DNA of 64,000 bases from Thermoplasmata archaeon (GCA_021816865.1 JAKAWX010000006.1:1-64000); one strand, 5' to 3'; numbered from the stretch's first letter, positions 41,913 through 50,216 are shown. The notes: generated from the sequence alone by a model not told the origin. Program-made: numbers and translations.

Positions 41913-42179
41913 GGGTGGTCTCCAAAGTCGGAACTAACGCGACCCGTTCCGCGCGGTCGTCGTTCGGGTCTCGGGACGGTCCGAGGGGCCGTACGGTGAG
42001 GAAGGCGAGCGGACCGATCGAAGAAGCTCCCGAACGCGGGACATGAGAGCCGGCGAGGACGGAGAGAGCGAAGCGGTCCCTCGCCGCGTCGGTCCCCGTC
42101 GCGGACGCGCCTTCGAACACCACCCGGGGCCTCCTTCTTGTAGCCGGCGCACCCATCCCCGATCCCCGGTGAGGTCACG
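41913..42179. other. Intergenic, no gene supported
   Basis: About 270 bases upstream of the EamA transporter with only Arg/Pro-rich shadow frames; less uniformly GC-rich than surrounding genes. No repeat of the tRNA-Val 3' end is visible that would mark an attachment site. Confidence 0.35.
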
Positions 42180-43130
42180 GTGCGCGACTCCCACCTCTCC
42201 CTCCTCGCCGCGGTCACCGCGGCCGGCTTCTGGGGGCTCTCGGGGACCGCGGCACAGGCCCTGTTCGCCCTCTACGGGTTCCCGGTGCTCGGCCTGGTAC
42301 CGGTCCGGATGCTCTGCTCGAGCCTCCTCGTGATCGCCCTCATCGGCCGGAAGGGCCGCCCTCCGATCACGGCGACCTTCGTCCTCCTCTCGGTATTCGG
42401 GATCGCGGGCTCGCAGCTCACGTACCTCGAGGCGATCCGGTACTCGAACGCCGTGACGGCGACGCTCCTGCAGTTCCTCTTCCTCCCGATGGTCGCCGCC
42501 TACGAGGGGCTTCGGGGCGAGATCCGTTGGTCCTGGCACTGGAGCGCGACCCTGGGGATCGCGGTCGTGGGCACCGTGCTCCTGGTGGCGAACACGGGGG
42601 CCGGCTCGCTCGGGATCCTCATCACGCCGATCGGGGCGCTCTTCGGCCTCCTCTCCGCGGCCTCGGGGGCGTACTACTCGATCGCCGGCGGCCGCCTCGT
42701 GAAGGTCCACGGAACGTGGCCGCTCACCGCCTGGGGGTTCCTGGTCGGGGGCCTCGTCACCCTGCCGGCCGGAGCGTACGCCTTCGCGACCTACTCCTTC
42801 CCGGCGCCCCTCGCATCCTGGGCCGAGATGGTCGGGCTCGTGGCGTTCGTCATCGTCTTCGGCACCCTGCTCGGCTACGGCCTCTACCTCTTCGGCCTTC
42901 GGCACCTCCCCGCGACCGAGGTCGGGATCGCCGCGTCGGTCGAGCCGATCAGCGCCGGCGTGGCGACGCACGTCTTCCTCGGTGTGACGCTCTCGTTCGT
43001 CCAATACCTCGGTGGCGCGCTCATCGTCGTCGCGGTGGCGCTCCTCGGCCTGCGTCGCCGCCCAAGGGGCGGTGGTCCGGCCCCGGTGGCGACCGCACTC
43101 CCTCCGGCTCGGACCGATCCGCCCCCGTGA
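42180..43130 (+). CDS. EamA/DMT-superfamily transporter
   Basis: Ten hydrophobic helices in about 295 residues, in two similar halves (two EamA domains). Telltale segments are TAAGFWGLSGTAAQALFA, VTATLLQFLFLPMVAAYEG at the end of repeat one, LSAASGAYYSIAGGRLV and EVGIAASVEPISAGVATHVFLG in repeat two. Substrate unknown: relatives export amino acids, nucleosides or sugars. Start is the GTG at 42180. Confidence 0.88.
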   Translation: MRDSHLSLLAAVTAAGFWGLSGTAAQALFALYGFPVLGLVPVRMLCSSLLVIALIGRKGRPPITATFVLLSVFGIAGSQLTYLEAIRYSNAVTATLLQFLFLPMVAAYEGLRGEIRWSWHWSATLGIAVVGTVLLVANTGAGSLGILITPIGALFGLLSAASGAYYSIAGGRLVKVHGTWPLTAWGFLVGGLVTLPAGAYAFATYSFPAPLASWAEMVGLVAFVIVFGTLLGYGLYLFGLRHLPATEVGIAASVEPISAGVATHVFLGVTLSFVQYLGGALIVVAVALLGLRRRPRGGGPAPVATALPPARTDPPP

Positions 43131-43189
43131 CGCCGCGCCCCCTTTCGGGAGCGGCCGGCGCCCCCGGCTCCGGAGTGGGGGGGCGGAAA

Positions 43190-43199
43190 GCGTTAAGCC
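43190..43199 (+). promoter_or_regulatory. TATA box of the NqrB/RnfD-like gene
   Basis: GCGTTAAGCC centred 30 bases before the ATG at 43225. Confidence 0.6.
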
Positions 43200-43224
43200 A
43201 GGCCCGTGGGCTGGTCCGCTGGTA

Positions 43225-44523
43225 ATGGTGGCGGAAGCGCCCGCGGTCCGATCGAGCATCCCGGCGGCCTTGTGGCGGTCCCGACGGACCTCCATCACGC
43301 GGATGCTTCCGCCGGCCCGTCTGGTCGCGATCTTCCTGGCGGGTCTCGGGGCGTACGAGGTCTACTACCTCGGCGGGCTCGGGGCGTACACGCTCCTCGC
43401 CCTCCCCGTCTTCGCCGCGGCCGTCGACCTCGCGTTCCAGCGGGCCCGGTTCCCACACCTGCGGTTCCCGGACGCGGCGATCGCCACCGGTCTCTTCCTC
43501 GCCCTTCTGTTCCCGCCGAGCGCCCCGCTCGTCTTCGCCGCCACCGCCACGTTCGTGGCTATCGGGGTACGGCACGTCCTGAGGCTCCGCGGGCGACCAT
43601 GGTTCAACCCGGCGGTCACCGGCGTGGTCGTAGGCACGCTCTTCCTCGGGCTCGCCCCCGCCTGGTGGGTCGGCATCGGACCGTTCGGGGAGCTCGCGAT
43701 GCTCGTCCTCGGAGGTCTCCTGATCGTACGGACCCCGAGCTCCTGGCGCCTGCCGGCCGTCTTCCTGCTCACCTACGCTCTCCTCTCGGTCGTCCAGCAC
43801 GTCTTCGTCGGGGCGACCACGGACGCCCGCGTCCTGCTCTTGCAGGCGGTCGACCCGGCGACCTTGTTCTTCGCGCTCTTCATGATCCCCGAGCCCCGGA
43901 CCTCCCCCGGTGCGGCGCACCAGCAGGTCCTCTACGCCGGGGTGGTCGGGATCGCCGCGGCGTTCCTGCCGATCTTCCTCCCGACGCTCGGCATCCTCGT
44001 GAGCCTCCTGGCCGGCAATGTGCTCGCGGTCGCCCTCCGGCGGAACGCCCCGGCAACGGTCGCGTCGCGGCCCGCGCCCGCTCCCGGCCGGACGGGGCGG
44101 GGCAAGCGGAGCGCGGCCCGGGGAGCGAAGTCCTCGCCCGGACCGTCCGCCCGATGGCCGATCGCCTACCGCGTGAGCGCGGGCCTCCTCGTGCTGGTCG
44201 TGTTGGGCGCGGTCGTCGCGGCGAACCCGGCGAACCACGCGACCGCCCCCCTCTTCAAGGTCACCGCGCCCGGCGGCGGGGGCGGCGGCGGCGTGACGGC
44301 CGCCTGCCAGTCGGACAACACGTCGATCCCGTCGTCCGACCTCACGACGCTCCACAAGCTGCTCGGCCCGTCCGTGATCCTGTCGTACGACTCCCGGACC
44401 GGTGTCGTCGTCTTCTACGACCCGGTCAACCAGGTGACCGTGACCGAGTCGGACCTCTACGAGGACTACGGCTTCGCCGAGTTCAACGGGGACGACTACG
44501 CGGTCTCGGGCTGCGCTCCCTGA
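43225..44523 (+). CDS. NqrB/RnfD-like membrane protein with extracytoplasmic C-terminal domain
   Basis: 432 residues. About nine hydrophobic helices (30-275) carry RLRGRPWFNPAVTGVVVG, IVRTPSSWRLPAVFL and LFFALFMIPEPRTSP, features of the NqrB/RnfD/RnfE membrane family of sodium- or proton-coupled electron-transfer complexes. A polar Arg/Pro/Lys loop (about 275-320), another helix, a Gly-rich linker (about 345-355) and a 75-residue Cys/Asp-rich soluble domain end the protein. The rest of an Rnf/Nqr complex is not in this window. The FMN-bearing Thr of true RnfD could not be identified. It may be a stand-alone homologue of unknown role. Confidence 0.7.
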   Translation: MVAEAPAVRSSIPAALWRSRRTSITRMLPPARLVAIFLAGLGAYEVYYLGGLGAYTLLALPVFAAAVDLAFQRARFPHLRFPDAAIATGLFLALLFPPSAPLVFAATATFVAIGVRHVLRLRGRPWFNPAVTGVVVGTLFLGLAPAWWVGIGPFGELAMLVLGGLLIVRTPSSWRLPAVFLLTYALLSVVQHVFVGATTDARVLLLQAVDPATLFFALFMIPEPRTSPGAAHQQVLYAGVVGIAAAFLPIFLPTLGILVSLLAGNVLAVALRRNAPATVASRPAPAPGRTGRGKRSAARGAKSSPGPSARWPIAYRVSAGLLVLVVLGAVVAANPANHATAPLFKVTAPGGGGGGGVTAACQSDNTSIPSSDLTTLHKLLGPSVILSYDSRTGVVVFYDPVNQVTVTESDLYEDYGFAEFNGDDYAVSGCAP

Positions 44524-44590
44524 GCGGCCCCGGCGGACGCTCCCGCGCGTCCCTCCATACCCCTACGACCATAACTATAGTCTAAGTTGG

Positions 44591-44602
44591 AATTATATAT
44601 AC
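44591..44602 (+). promoter_or_regulatory. TATA box of the phoU-like gene
   Basis: AATTATATATAC, one of the most AT-rich runs in the window, centred about 30 bases before the ATG at 44627. Confidence 0.75.
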
Positions 44603-44616
44603 TGTGGCCCGGATGT

Positions 44617-44628
44617 ATCGATATCGAT
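44617..44628 (+). promoter_or_regulatory. Perfect 12-base palindrome overlapping the phoU-like start, possible operator
   Basis: ATCGATATCGAT is self-complementary over 12 bases and ends on the first two bases of the ATG at 44627. A second short palindrome, ACTATAGT (44574-44581), lies upstream of the TATA box. The pair flanking the promoter looks like a regulator-binding arrangement. The binding protein is unknown. Confidence 0.45.
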
Positions 44629-45664
44629 GAAACCGCACACGACCCGACCGACCGGGCGGAGGTCCGCCCCCAGCTCCCGATCGACCCCCCGCGCCCAGCG
44701 CGGGGACCCTGCCGCCGGCGCGAACGCGCCCGGGACGGGGCCCGCCGACCCCGACCGGGGCTCCGCGCTCGCGACCCCGTCCGCCCCTCCCGTGGCGTTC
44801 GTCGGGGTCACGGCCCACGAACCCCCCGAACACCTTTTCCGGGCCTTGCTCGCCGCGTACCTCTCGGGCGCGGGCGAATTCCTCGTCCGGGAGTCCCCCA
44901 CGGTCTCGGAGGCGACCCGCGAGGTCGTGAGGACGTTCTGCCGACGCACCCTCGGGCCGGAGATACTTTCGGAGGGGGAGGGCGTGCTGCGCCTCCGCGA
45001 CCTCTCGGCGGAGGGCTTCGTGCCGCTCGAACGGCGGGTCGCCCGCATGGGGCGCGCGGTCGTCGAGCTGCAGCGGCAGGCCGTCGAGAGCTGGTCGGCG
45101 CTCCCCCTGCGGGAGGACGGCTTCTGGGCCGGGCGCGACGACGAGGTCGACCGCGAGGCGTGGTGCATCGAGCGGAGCCTCGCCCGCGACCCCTCGGCGA
45201 CGCTCGACCCGGGCCGGCTCCTCGGCCTCTTCACGGTGACGCGGAGCCTCGAACGGATCGCGGACCACGCGGTCGGCCTCGGCGAGGAGGGGCGCCGCCT
45301 CGCGGGAACCCCGTCGGCGTCCCTGCCGGTCGGCCTCCTGCGCCGGTTCCACCGCCAGGCGATGGACCATCTCGAAGGGGCGCTCGCCGCGCGGGACGCC
45401 TCTCGTGCGAACGAGCTGCTCGACACGGGGGAGGCGTTGACCGCCTCGGGGCGGGCGCTCGCCGACCGTCTCCTGCCCGCGGTTCACGGTGAGACCGTCC
45501 CGCCGACGACGATCGCCGCGGTCGCCCGGATCCTCGACTCGATCCTGCGGACGATCGCCTATGCCCAGGACATCGCCGAGGTCGCCCTCGACCGGGTTCC
45601 CGTCCGGGAGTTCGGCGACCGGCGCGCGCGCTCCGGCCGCGCCCCGCTCGCCTCCGCGGCCTAG
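44627..45664 (+). CDS. PhoU-domain protein (phosphate uptake regulator-like), lacking the AbrB-type N terminus
   Basis: 345 residues. A Ser/Thr/Pro/Arg-rich, probably disordered N terminus (1-55) is followed by the region that in archaeal PhoU proteins comes after an AbrB-like DNA-binding domain (PPEHLFRALLAAYLSGAGEF, EILSEGEGVLRLRDL). A PhoU helical bundle (about 135-345) repeats the pattern VTRSLERIADHAVGLGEEG and ARILDSILRTIAYAQDIAEVAL. PhoU proteins tie phosphate transport to signalling. No pst transporter is adjacent, but SixA, exopolyphosphatase and CHAD genes follow, so a phosphate/polyphosphate role is plausible. Confidence 0.8.
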   Translation: MKPHTTRPTGRRSAPSSRSTPRAQRGDPAAGANAPGTGPADPDRGSALATPSAPPVAFVGVTAHEPPEHLFRALLAAYLSGAGEFLVRESPTVSEATREVVRTFCRRTLGPEILSEGEGVLRLRDLSAEGFVPLERRVARMGRAVVELQRQAVESWSALPLREDGFWAGRDDEVDREAWCIERSLARDPSATLDPGRLLGLFTVTRSLERIADHAVGLGEEGRRLAGTPSASLPVGLLRRFHRQAMDHLEGALAARDASRANELLDTGEALTASGRALADRLLPAVHGETVPPTTIAAVARILDSILRTIAYAQDIAEVALDRVPVREFGDRRARSGRAPLASAA

Positions 45665-45741
45665 CGGCCGCTCCGCGACCGAACCGGCACCGGCCGCAGT
45701 CGTTTTCCGCGCGCGGGCTCGCTGGGGAGAGCGAGGGCCGC

Positions 45742-46281
45742 ATGCGCCGATCCCTGGGACCCGGGCCGCACCACGTGAAGGTCGTTGCCGTCCGCCACGG
45801 TCCGGCCGAGGTCAAGGACCCCGTCCGTTGGCCGGACGACCGGACCCGGCCGCTCACGGAGGAGGGCATCGAAGAGACGCGACGCGCCGCCCGGGGCCTC
45901 GTGCGCCTGACCGGCCCCGTCGACCGCGTCGCGACGAGCCGCGCGGTGCGCGCCCGGCGGACCGCGGAGATCGTCCGCGACGCCCTCGGAGGATCCTCCG
46001 CGCCCGAGCGGTGGCCCGAGCTCGAGATCGGCCACCTCGTGCCGGGGATCTTCGACCGGTTGAACCGTGCGGTCCGATCGGGCGAGCAGGTGGTGCTCGT
46101 CGGTCACGAGCCGACGCTCGCGGAGTTCGTGGGGCTCGCGCTCACCGGTGAGGGGATCGCCCTCGCCCGGCTCGGCAAGGCCGGCGCCCTATGCCTCGAG
46201 TTCCCCGCGGCCGTGGTCCCCGGCGGGGCACGCCTGCTCTGGCTGCTCACGCGGAAGCAGCTCGCGAGCGTGCGCGCCTGA
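45742..46281 (+). CDS. sixA: SixA-like histidine phosphatase
   Basis: Histidine phosphatase superfamily, 179 residues. The phosphate-pocket RHG is in KVVAVRHGPAE, followed by RTRPLTEEGIEETRRAA, the SRAVRARRTAEIV arginines and the second catalytic His in VVLVGHEPTLAEF. Length and motifs fit SixA, which removes phosphate from phosphohistidine. An in-frame GTG at 45775 would drop eleven residues. 77 bases after the phoU-like gene; its end overlaps the convergent kinase gene by 35 bases. Substrate unproven. Confidence 0.85.
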   Translation: MRRSLGPGPHHVKVVAVRHGPAEVKDPVRWPDDRTRPLTEEGIEETRRAARGLVRLTGPVDRVATSRAVRARRTAEIVRDALGGSSAPERWPELEIGHLVPGIFDRLNRAVRSGEQVVLVGHEPTLAEFVGLALTGEGIALARLGKAGALCLEFPAAVVPGGARLLWLLTRKQLASVRA

Positions 46282-47011
46282 AGGACGCGCGGGGCCGTCG
46301 CGGTCGGGGAGCGTTCGCGCCCTCGGCCGCCCCGTAGAGCGGGGCGATGAGCCGCTGCACGTCGGCGTGGACCTGCTCGGGGGCCCGGTTCGCGTCGACC
46401 CGGGCGAAGTCGTAGTCGCGCTGCATCCACTCGAACTCGCGGGAGAGCAGGTCCTGGTAGCGGAAGAAGCTCTCGAAGAGGTCGCGCGAGAGCGAGAGGT
46501 CCATACCGGACTCCCAGTAGTCGAGCGTGCCGTACTTCGCGATCGCGCGGTGCAGGAGGATCTCCGGTCGGGCGTCGAGGAAGAGGACCCGGTCGGGCCG
46601 CAGGGCGAACCCGTAGAGCTCGCGCGCCCACGCGCGCGACGCCCCACGGGCGATCGCGCGGGCCATGAGCGTGTAGATGTACCGGTCGGCGAGCACGGTG
46701 CTCCCCGCCGACAGGGCCGGGACGATCTTGTTCTCGAGCTGGTCGGCGAAGTCGGCGGCGTAGAGGAGCGCCATCGTCGTCGCGCCGAGCGTGTGGCCCT
46801 TCTTCGCCCGGTCGATCTCCCCGCTCACGAGGTCCGAGCGGCGCAGCCCGGTGTCGACGACCGAGTGGCCTTCGACCTCGAGCCACGACTTCAGGAGCGC
46901 GACCTCGGTCGTCCGCCCCGAGCCGTCGGCGCCCTCGATGACGATCAGCTTCCCCGGCAGCGGCTCCGCGGGCATTCCCGGCAGGCGCGTGCCGTAGGTC
47001 CTATCCGTCAT
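46247..47011 (-). CDS. Thymidylate kinase-family protein, P-loop Lys replaced by Arg
   Basis: 254 residues. P-loop VIEGADGSGRTTEVALL, the DR motif VLADRYIYTLMARAIARG and a C-terminal FARVDANRAPEQVHADV place it in the dTMP kinase family. The P-loop lysine that contacts ATP phosphates is arginine. A Pro/Arg-rich tail of about 30 residues is added. Its ATG lies inside the end of the kinase gene upstream (11-base overlap), so the two are coupled. It may be a weak kinase, a kinase for another nucleotide or a pseudo-enzyme partner. Confidence 0.8.
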   Translation of the reverse strand: MTDRTYGTRLPGMPAEPLPGKLIVIEGADGSGRTTEVALLKSWLEVEGHSVVDTGLRRSDLVSGEIDRAKKGHTLGATTMALLYAADFADQLENKIVPALSAGSTVLADRYIYTLMARAIARGASRAWARELYGFALRPDRVLFLDARPEILLHRAIAKYGTLDYWESGMDLSLSRDLFESFFRYQDLLSREFEWMQRDYDFARVDANRAPEQVHADVQRLIAPLYGAAEGANAPRPRRPRASFRRARSRAASA

Positions 47012-47702
47012 GGATCAGCCGCTCCCCCGTCGGGAACCGCTCGAGGAGCGGCGCGAGGTGCCGGCGCACCTCCGACTGGACCGCCTCGACCGGGCGGGTG
47101 GCGTCCACGACCGTGAACTTGTCGCTGCGGGCGAGCCGGTCGTACTCCCGCATGAGCCGGCCCTGGAAACGTTCGTAGCTCTCCGTCACGGAGTCCGAGA
47201 GCCCGAGGTCCATGCCGGCCTCGTAGTAGCTGATCTTGAGCCGGGACGCGAGCTTCCGTCTCAGCGTCACCGCGACGGGGACGCGGAAGTAGAAGACACG
47301 GTCGGGCCGCGGGGCGAACGCGTAGATCGTCCGCACCCACGCCGGGTCGCAGCCCCGGGCCGCGTCGCGGACGAACGCGGTGTAGGCGTACCGGTCGCAG
47401 ACGACGAGGTACCCCGCCCGCAGCGGCGGAAGGATCTGGCGGTCGAAGCGGTCGGCGAAGTCGGTCGCGTGGAGGAGGGAGAACGTGGTCGGGGTCAGGA
47501 GCCCCTTCTTCTTCCCGCGGCGGATCACACCGGCGACGAGCTCGGACGAGTTCCACTCGGTGAAGAAGACCCGGTAGCCCCGGGCCTGGAGCCACTTGCC
47601 GAGCAGCCTCGCCTGCGTCGATTTGCCGCTTCCGTCGAGGCCCTCGAAGACGAGCAGGCGCCCCGGGAAGCCATGGTGCGCGGACGGGTCCTCAGCCGGC
47701 AT
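47001..47702 (-). CDS. tmk: Thymidylate kinase
   Basis: Phosphorylates dTMP to dTDP. The intact P-loop VFEGLDGSGKSTQARLL, the DRY segment LVVCDRYAYTAFVRDAARG and FTVVDATRPVEAVQSEV are family-typical. 233 residues. Second gene of a ppx-tmk-tmk operon, its ATG overlapping the exopolyphosphatase stop by 11 bases. Similarity to the next gene (about the same length and order) shows tandem duplication. Normally archaea need one Tmk; why two, downstream of ppx, is unexplained. Confidence 0.86.
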   Translation of the reverse strand: MPAEDPSAHHGFPGRLLVFEGLDGSGKSTQARLLGKWLQARGYRVFFTEWNSSELVAGVIRRGKKKGLLTPTTFSLLHATDFADRFDRQILPPLRAGYLVVCDRYAYTAFVRDAARGCDPAWVRTIYAFAPRPDRVFYFRVPVAVTLRRKLASRLKISYYEAGMDLGLSDSVTESYERFQGRLMREYDRLARSDKFTVVDATRPVEAVQSEVRRHLAPLLERFPTGERLIHDG

Positions 47703-49248
47703 CGCGTACCCGCACGTCGAGGCCGAACGCGCGCTGCATCGGCTTGCCGACCTTCTCCGCCCACCGGGGGGGAAGAGCGGTATCGGCCGGGGCAGAAAAG
47801 CTCACGCCGAGCACGCGACCCCCGCTCCCGAGCGCGAAGCGGGGCCGGCCGGGCGACAGGATCTCCGCGACCTCGAGGATCGTCCCGAGCCGGAGCGCGG
47901 TCGCGAGGTCGGCCGGCTTGAGGATCGGCAGGTACCCCTTCTTCCACGACGACGGGGGATCGTCGCCCTCGTGCAGGTAGACGGTCATCGACGCGAGGAG
48001 GATCTCCCGCGGGTCGAGGCCACGGATCGGGTAGTTCTGGACGAGGTAGGCGGAGTGGTGCGCGTGGTTCCAGAGGTCGACCGCGGTGCCCGCGTCGTGC
48101 ATCCAGGCCGCCACGCGCAGCGCGAGCGCCTCGCTCGGGCCGCCGTCGAACGACTTCGCGAGCACCTCGAAGAGCGCGGACGCGGTCTCCGCCACTTCGC
48201 GGCCGTGCTCGAGGCGGAAGGCGAACGACGCCGCCGCGGCGACGGCCGAACGCTCGGCGAGCTCTTCCGCCGAGGCGGGGAGCTTCGCGCCGACTGCCTC
48301 GAGCGCGATGCCGTCCCGGATGCCGGTCCCCGCGACCGTCACCCGGTCGGCCTTCCCGGCCCTAAGGAGCTCTTCGATGATGACGACGCCCGCGGGGACG
48401 ATGTCGGTCCGGTCGCTGCCGATCCCGGGGACCGACCGGCGCTTCGCGGCCGGCATCTCCCCGAGGAGCTCGCCGAGCGCCTCGAGGTCGTGGTCGTAGA
48501 GCGGGTAACCGTGTACGCGTCGGACCGGGTACTCCCGCATCTCGATCGCCGCCCGCGCGAGCGAGCGGATCGTCCCGCCGCTCCCGAAGAGGCGGTACGG
48601 GCTCCCGCCGAACGCCTCGACGACCGTCGCGAGCGTCTCGCGGACGTGCGCGCGCAATTCCTCGGTCTCGTGCCTCTTCGGCGGGTCGTGCTCGAAGAAC
48701 CGCTGCGAGAGACGAAGCACCCCGAGCGGCAGGCTCACCGAAGTGCGGAGCGCGCCGCCCCGGACCTCGGCGAGCTGGAGCGAACCCCCTCCGAGGTCGA
48801 AGACGAGGTCGTCCGCGAGCGCCCAGGCGCCGGCGACCCCGAGGTAGGCGTAGCGGGCCTCCTCGGCCCCCGTGATCACCCGGAGCGAGATCCCGGTCGC
48901 GCGCTCGACGGTCTTGAGGAACTCCCCGCCGTTCGGCGCGTCGCGGACCGCGCTCGTCGCGACCGCCACCACGCGCGACGGGGCGAGCGCTTCGAGCACC
49001 CCCGCGAACCGGCGCAGGGACGCGAGGCCGCGCTCGATCGCCTCGTCCGAGAGCCGGCCCTCGGGTCCCGGCGCGAGGCCCATCCGCGGCGCGTCCTTCG
49101 TCTCGAAGACGGCGCGCGCGGTCCCCTCGGTCGTCTCGAAGACGACGCACCGGGCGGTGTTCGACCCGAGGTCGATCACGCCGACGGTCGGGCGGGAACG
49201 GGAGGAGACCGGCGCGCGGCCCGTCGCCGCCGGAGGGGACCGGTCCAC
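47692..49248 (-). CDS. ppx: Exopolyphosphatase / guanosine pentaphosphatase (Ppx/GppA)
   Basis: Actin-fold phosphatase, 518 residues. Phosphate-1 motif VGVIDLGSNTARCVVFE, the catalytic Glu region VITGAEEARYAYLG, phosphate-2 DLVFDLGGGSLQLAEV and the adenosine-type GSGGTIRSLAR are present. A C-terminal HD-type domain (about 320-518) includes RVAAWMHDAGTAVDLWNHAHHSAYLV. It should degrade inorganic polyphosphate from the ends. First gene of ppx-tmk-tmk; a CHAD gene is divergent 101 bases away, which supports a polyphosphate role. GppA activity is not expected in archaea. Confidence 0.93.
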   Translation of the reverse strand: MDRSPPAATGRAPVSSRSRPTVGVIDLGSNTARCVVFETTEGTARAVFETKDAPRMGLAPGPEGRLSDEAIERGLASLRRFAGVLEALAPSRVVAVATSAVRDAPNGGEFLKTVERATGISLRVITGAEEARYAYLGVAGAWALADDLVFDLGGGSLQLAEVRGGALRTSVSLPLGVLRLSQRFFEHDPPKRHETEELRAHVRETLATVVEAFGGSPYRLFGSGGTIRSLARAAIEMREYPVRRVHGYPLYDHDLEALGELLGEMPAAKRRSVPGIGSDRTDIVPAGVVIIEELLRAGKADRVTVAGTGIRDGIALEAVGAKLPASAEELAERSAVAAAASFAFRLEHGREVAETASALFEVLAKSFDGGPSEALALRVAAWMHDAGTAVDLWNHAHHSAYLVQNYPIRGLDPREILLASMTVYLHEGDDPPSSWKKGYLPILKPADLATALRLGTILEVAEILSPGRPRFALGSGGRVLGVSFSAPADTALPPRWAEKVGKPMQRAFGLDVRVRDAG

Positions 49249-49349
49249 CGCGACGGGAGCGGGCGGCCCGCTAAGAACCCTCGGATGGACCCGGCCGTCC
49301 GTACCCGAATGGCTTACGGTCGGGCGGTCGATGGGGCCCTCCGAGTTCC

Positions 49350-50216
49350 GTGGGAACCTCCCGAGACCCCTCCGCCGAGGCGGAGGCTGACCGCCTCCTC
49401 CGGGAGGTCGAGCGCACGCTGGAGGCGGTGCGCCGGGACGTCACCGAGGTGGTCCGCCGTCCCCACCCGACCCCCGGACGCCTCCACCACCTCCACCGGG
49501 AGCTGCGACGGCTGCGCACGGCCCTGTCGGTCGGACGAGAGCTGTTCTCGAAACGGGACGGCACGAAGCTCCTCGCGCTCGACCGTCGGGTCCGTCGCCT
49601 CGCCCGCCTCGTCGGCGGGGTTCGCGACCGGGACGTCCTCCTTGAGCTCCTCGGGTCGGTCGGGACGAACGCGCGTCCCGGCCTCGAGAGCGAGATGCTC
49701 GAGCGGCACCGGTCCCGGCTCCGGGACGACGCGCGCACGGGACGCGAGCTCTTGCGGGCCTTCGCTCGCTCCGAGACGGAGGCCGGCCTGCTCGACGAGG
49801 TCGCCCGAACCCTCGGCCGAGCGGCCGGGACCGCCCGCACCCCCCACCTCGGTCGGTGGCTGGTCGCCCACCACGCACGCGGACGCGAGCGGGTCGCGGC
49901 GGCCCGCTCGAAAGCCCGCCGTCGTCCGTCGATGAAGCGGCTCCATCGCCTGAGGATCCGGGTCCGGCAGCTGCGGCAGGTCGCCGACCTCGCCCGAGCC
50001 GTGGCCCCCGCCTCCGGCCGGACGTTCGACGCCCCGTTCCACCGCCTCCAGCGGCAGCTCGGCCGCCTCCACGACCTCGACGTCCTCATCGCGGGCCTCG
50101 ACCCCGCGCTCTCGGCAACCGGTTGGTTCCGGGCGCTCAAGGACGAGCGCAAGCGGCAGCGACGGGAGATCCGCGCTGTCCTGCGCTCGTCGAGCGAGCT
50201 TTCGGGCCGGCCGTAG
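49350..50216 (+). CDS. CHAD-domain protein
   Basis: 288 residues, almost entirely a CHAD (conserved histidine alpha-helical) domain: two four-helix bundles with basic conserved faces. The first bundle has LHHLHRELRRLRTALSVG and GVRDRDVLLELL, the second MKRLHRLRIRVRQLRQVADLA and LGRLHDLDVL. CHAD domains are known to bind polyphosphate and to travel with CYTH, ppk or ppx genes; here ppx is divergent next door. Start is the GTG at 49350. Confidence 0.88.
   Translation: MGTSRDPSAEAEADRLLREVERTLEAVRRDVTEVVRRPHPTPGRLHHLHRELRRLRTALSVGRELFSKRDGTKLLALDRRVRRLARLVGGVRDRDVLLELLGSVGTNARPGLESEMLERHRSRLRDDARTGRELLRAFARSETEAGLLDEVARTLGRAAGTARTPHLGRWLVAHHARGRERVAAARSKARRRPSMKRLHRLRIRVRQLRQVADLARAVAPASGRTFDAPFHRLQRQLGRLHDLDVLIAGLDPALSATGWFRALKDERKRQRREIRAVLRSSSELSGRP

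Noticed and set aside
41420-42179. Attachment-site direct repeat of the tRNA-Val 3' end
   Set aside because: No second copy of the T-arm/acceptor sequence was visible downstream, and no integrase gene is present.
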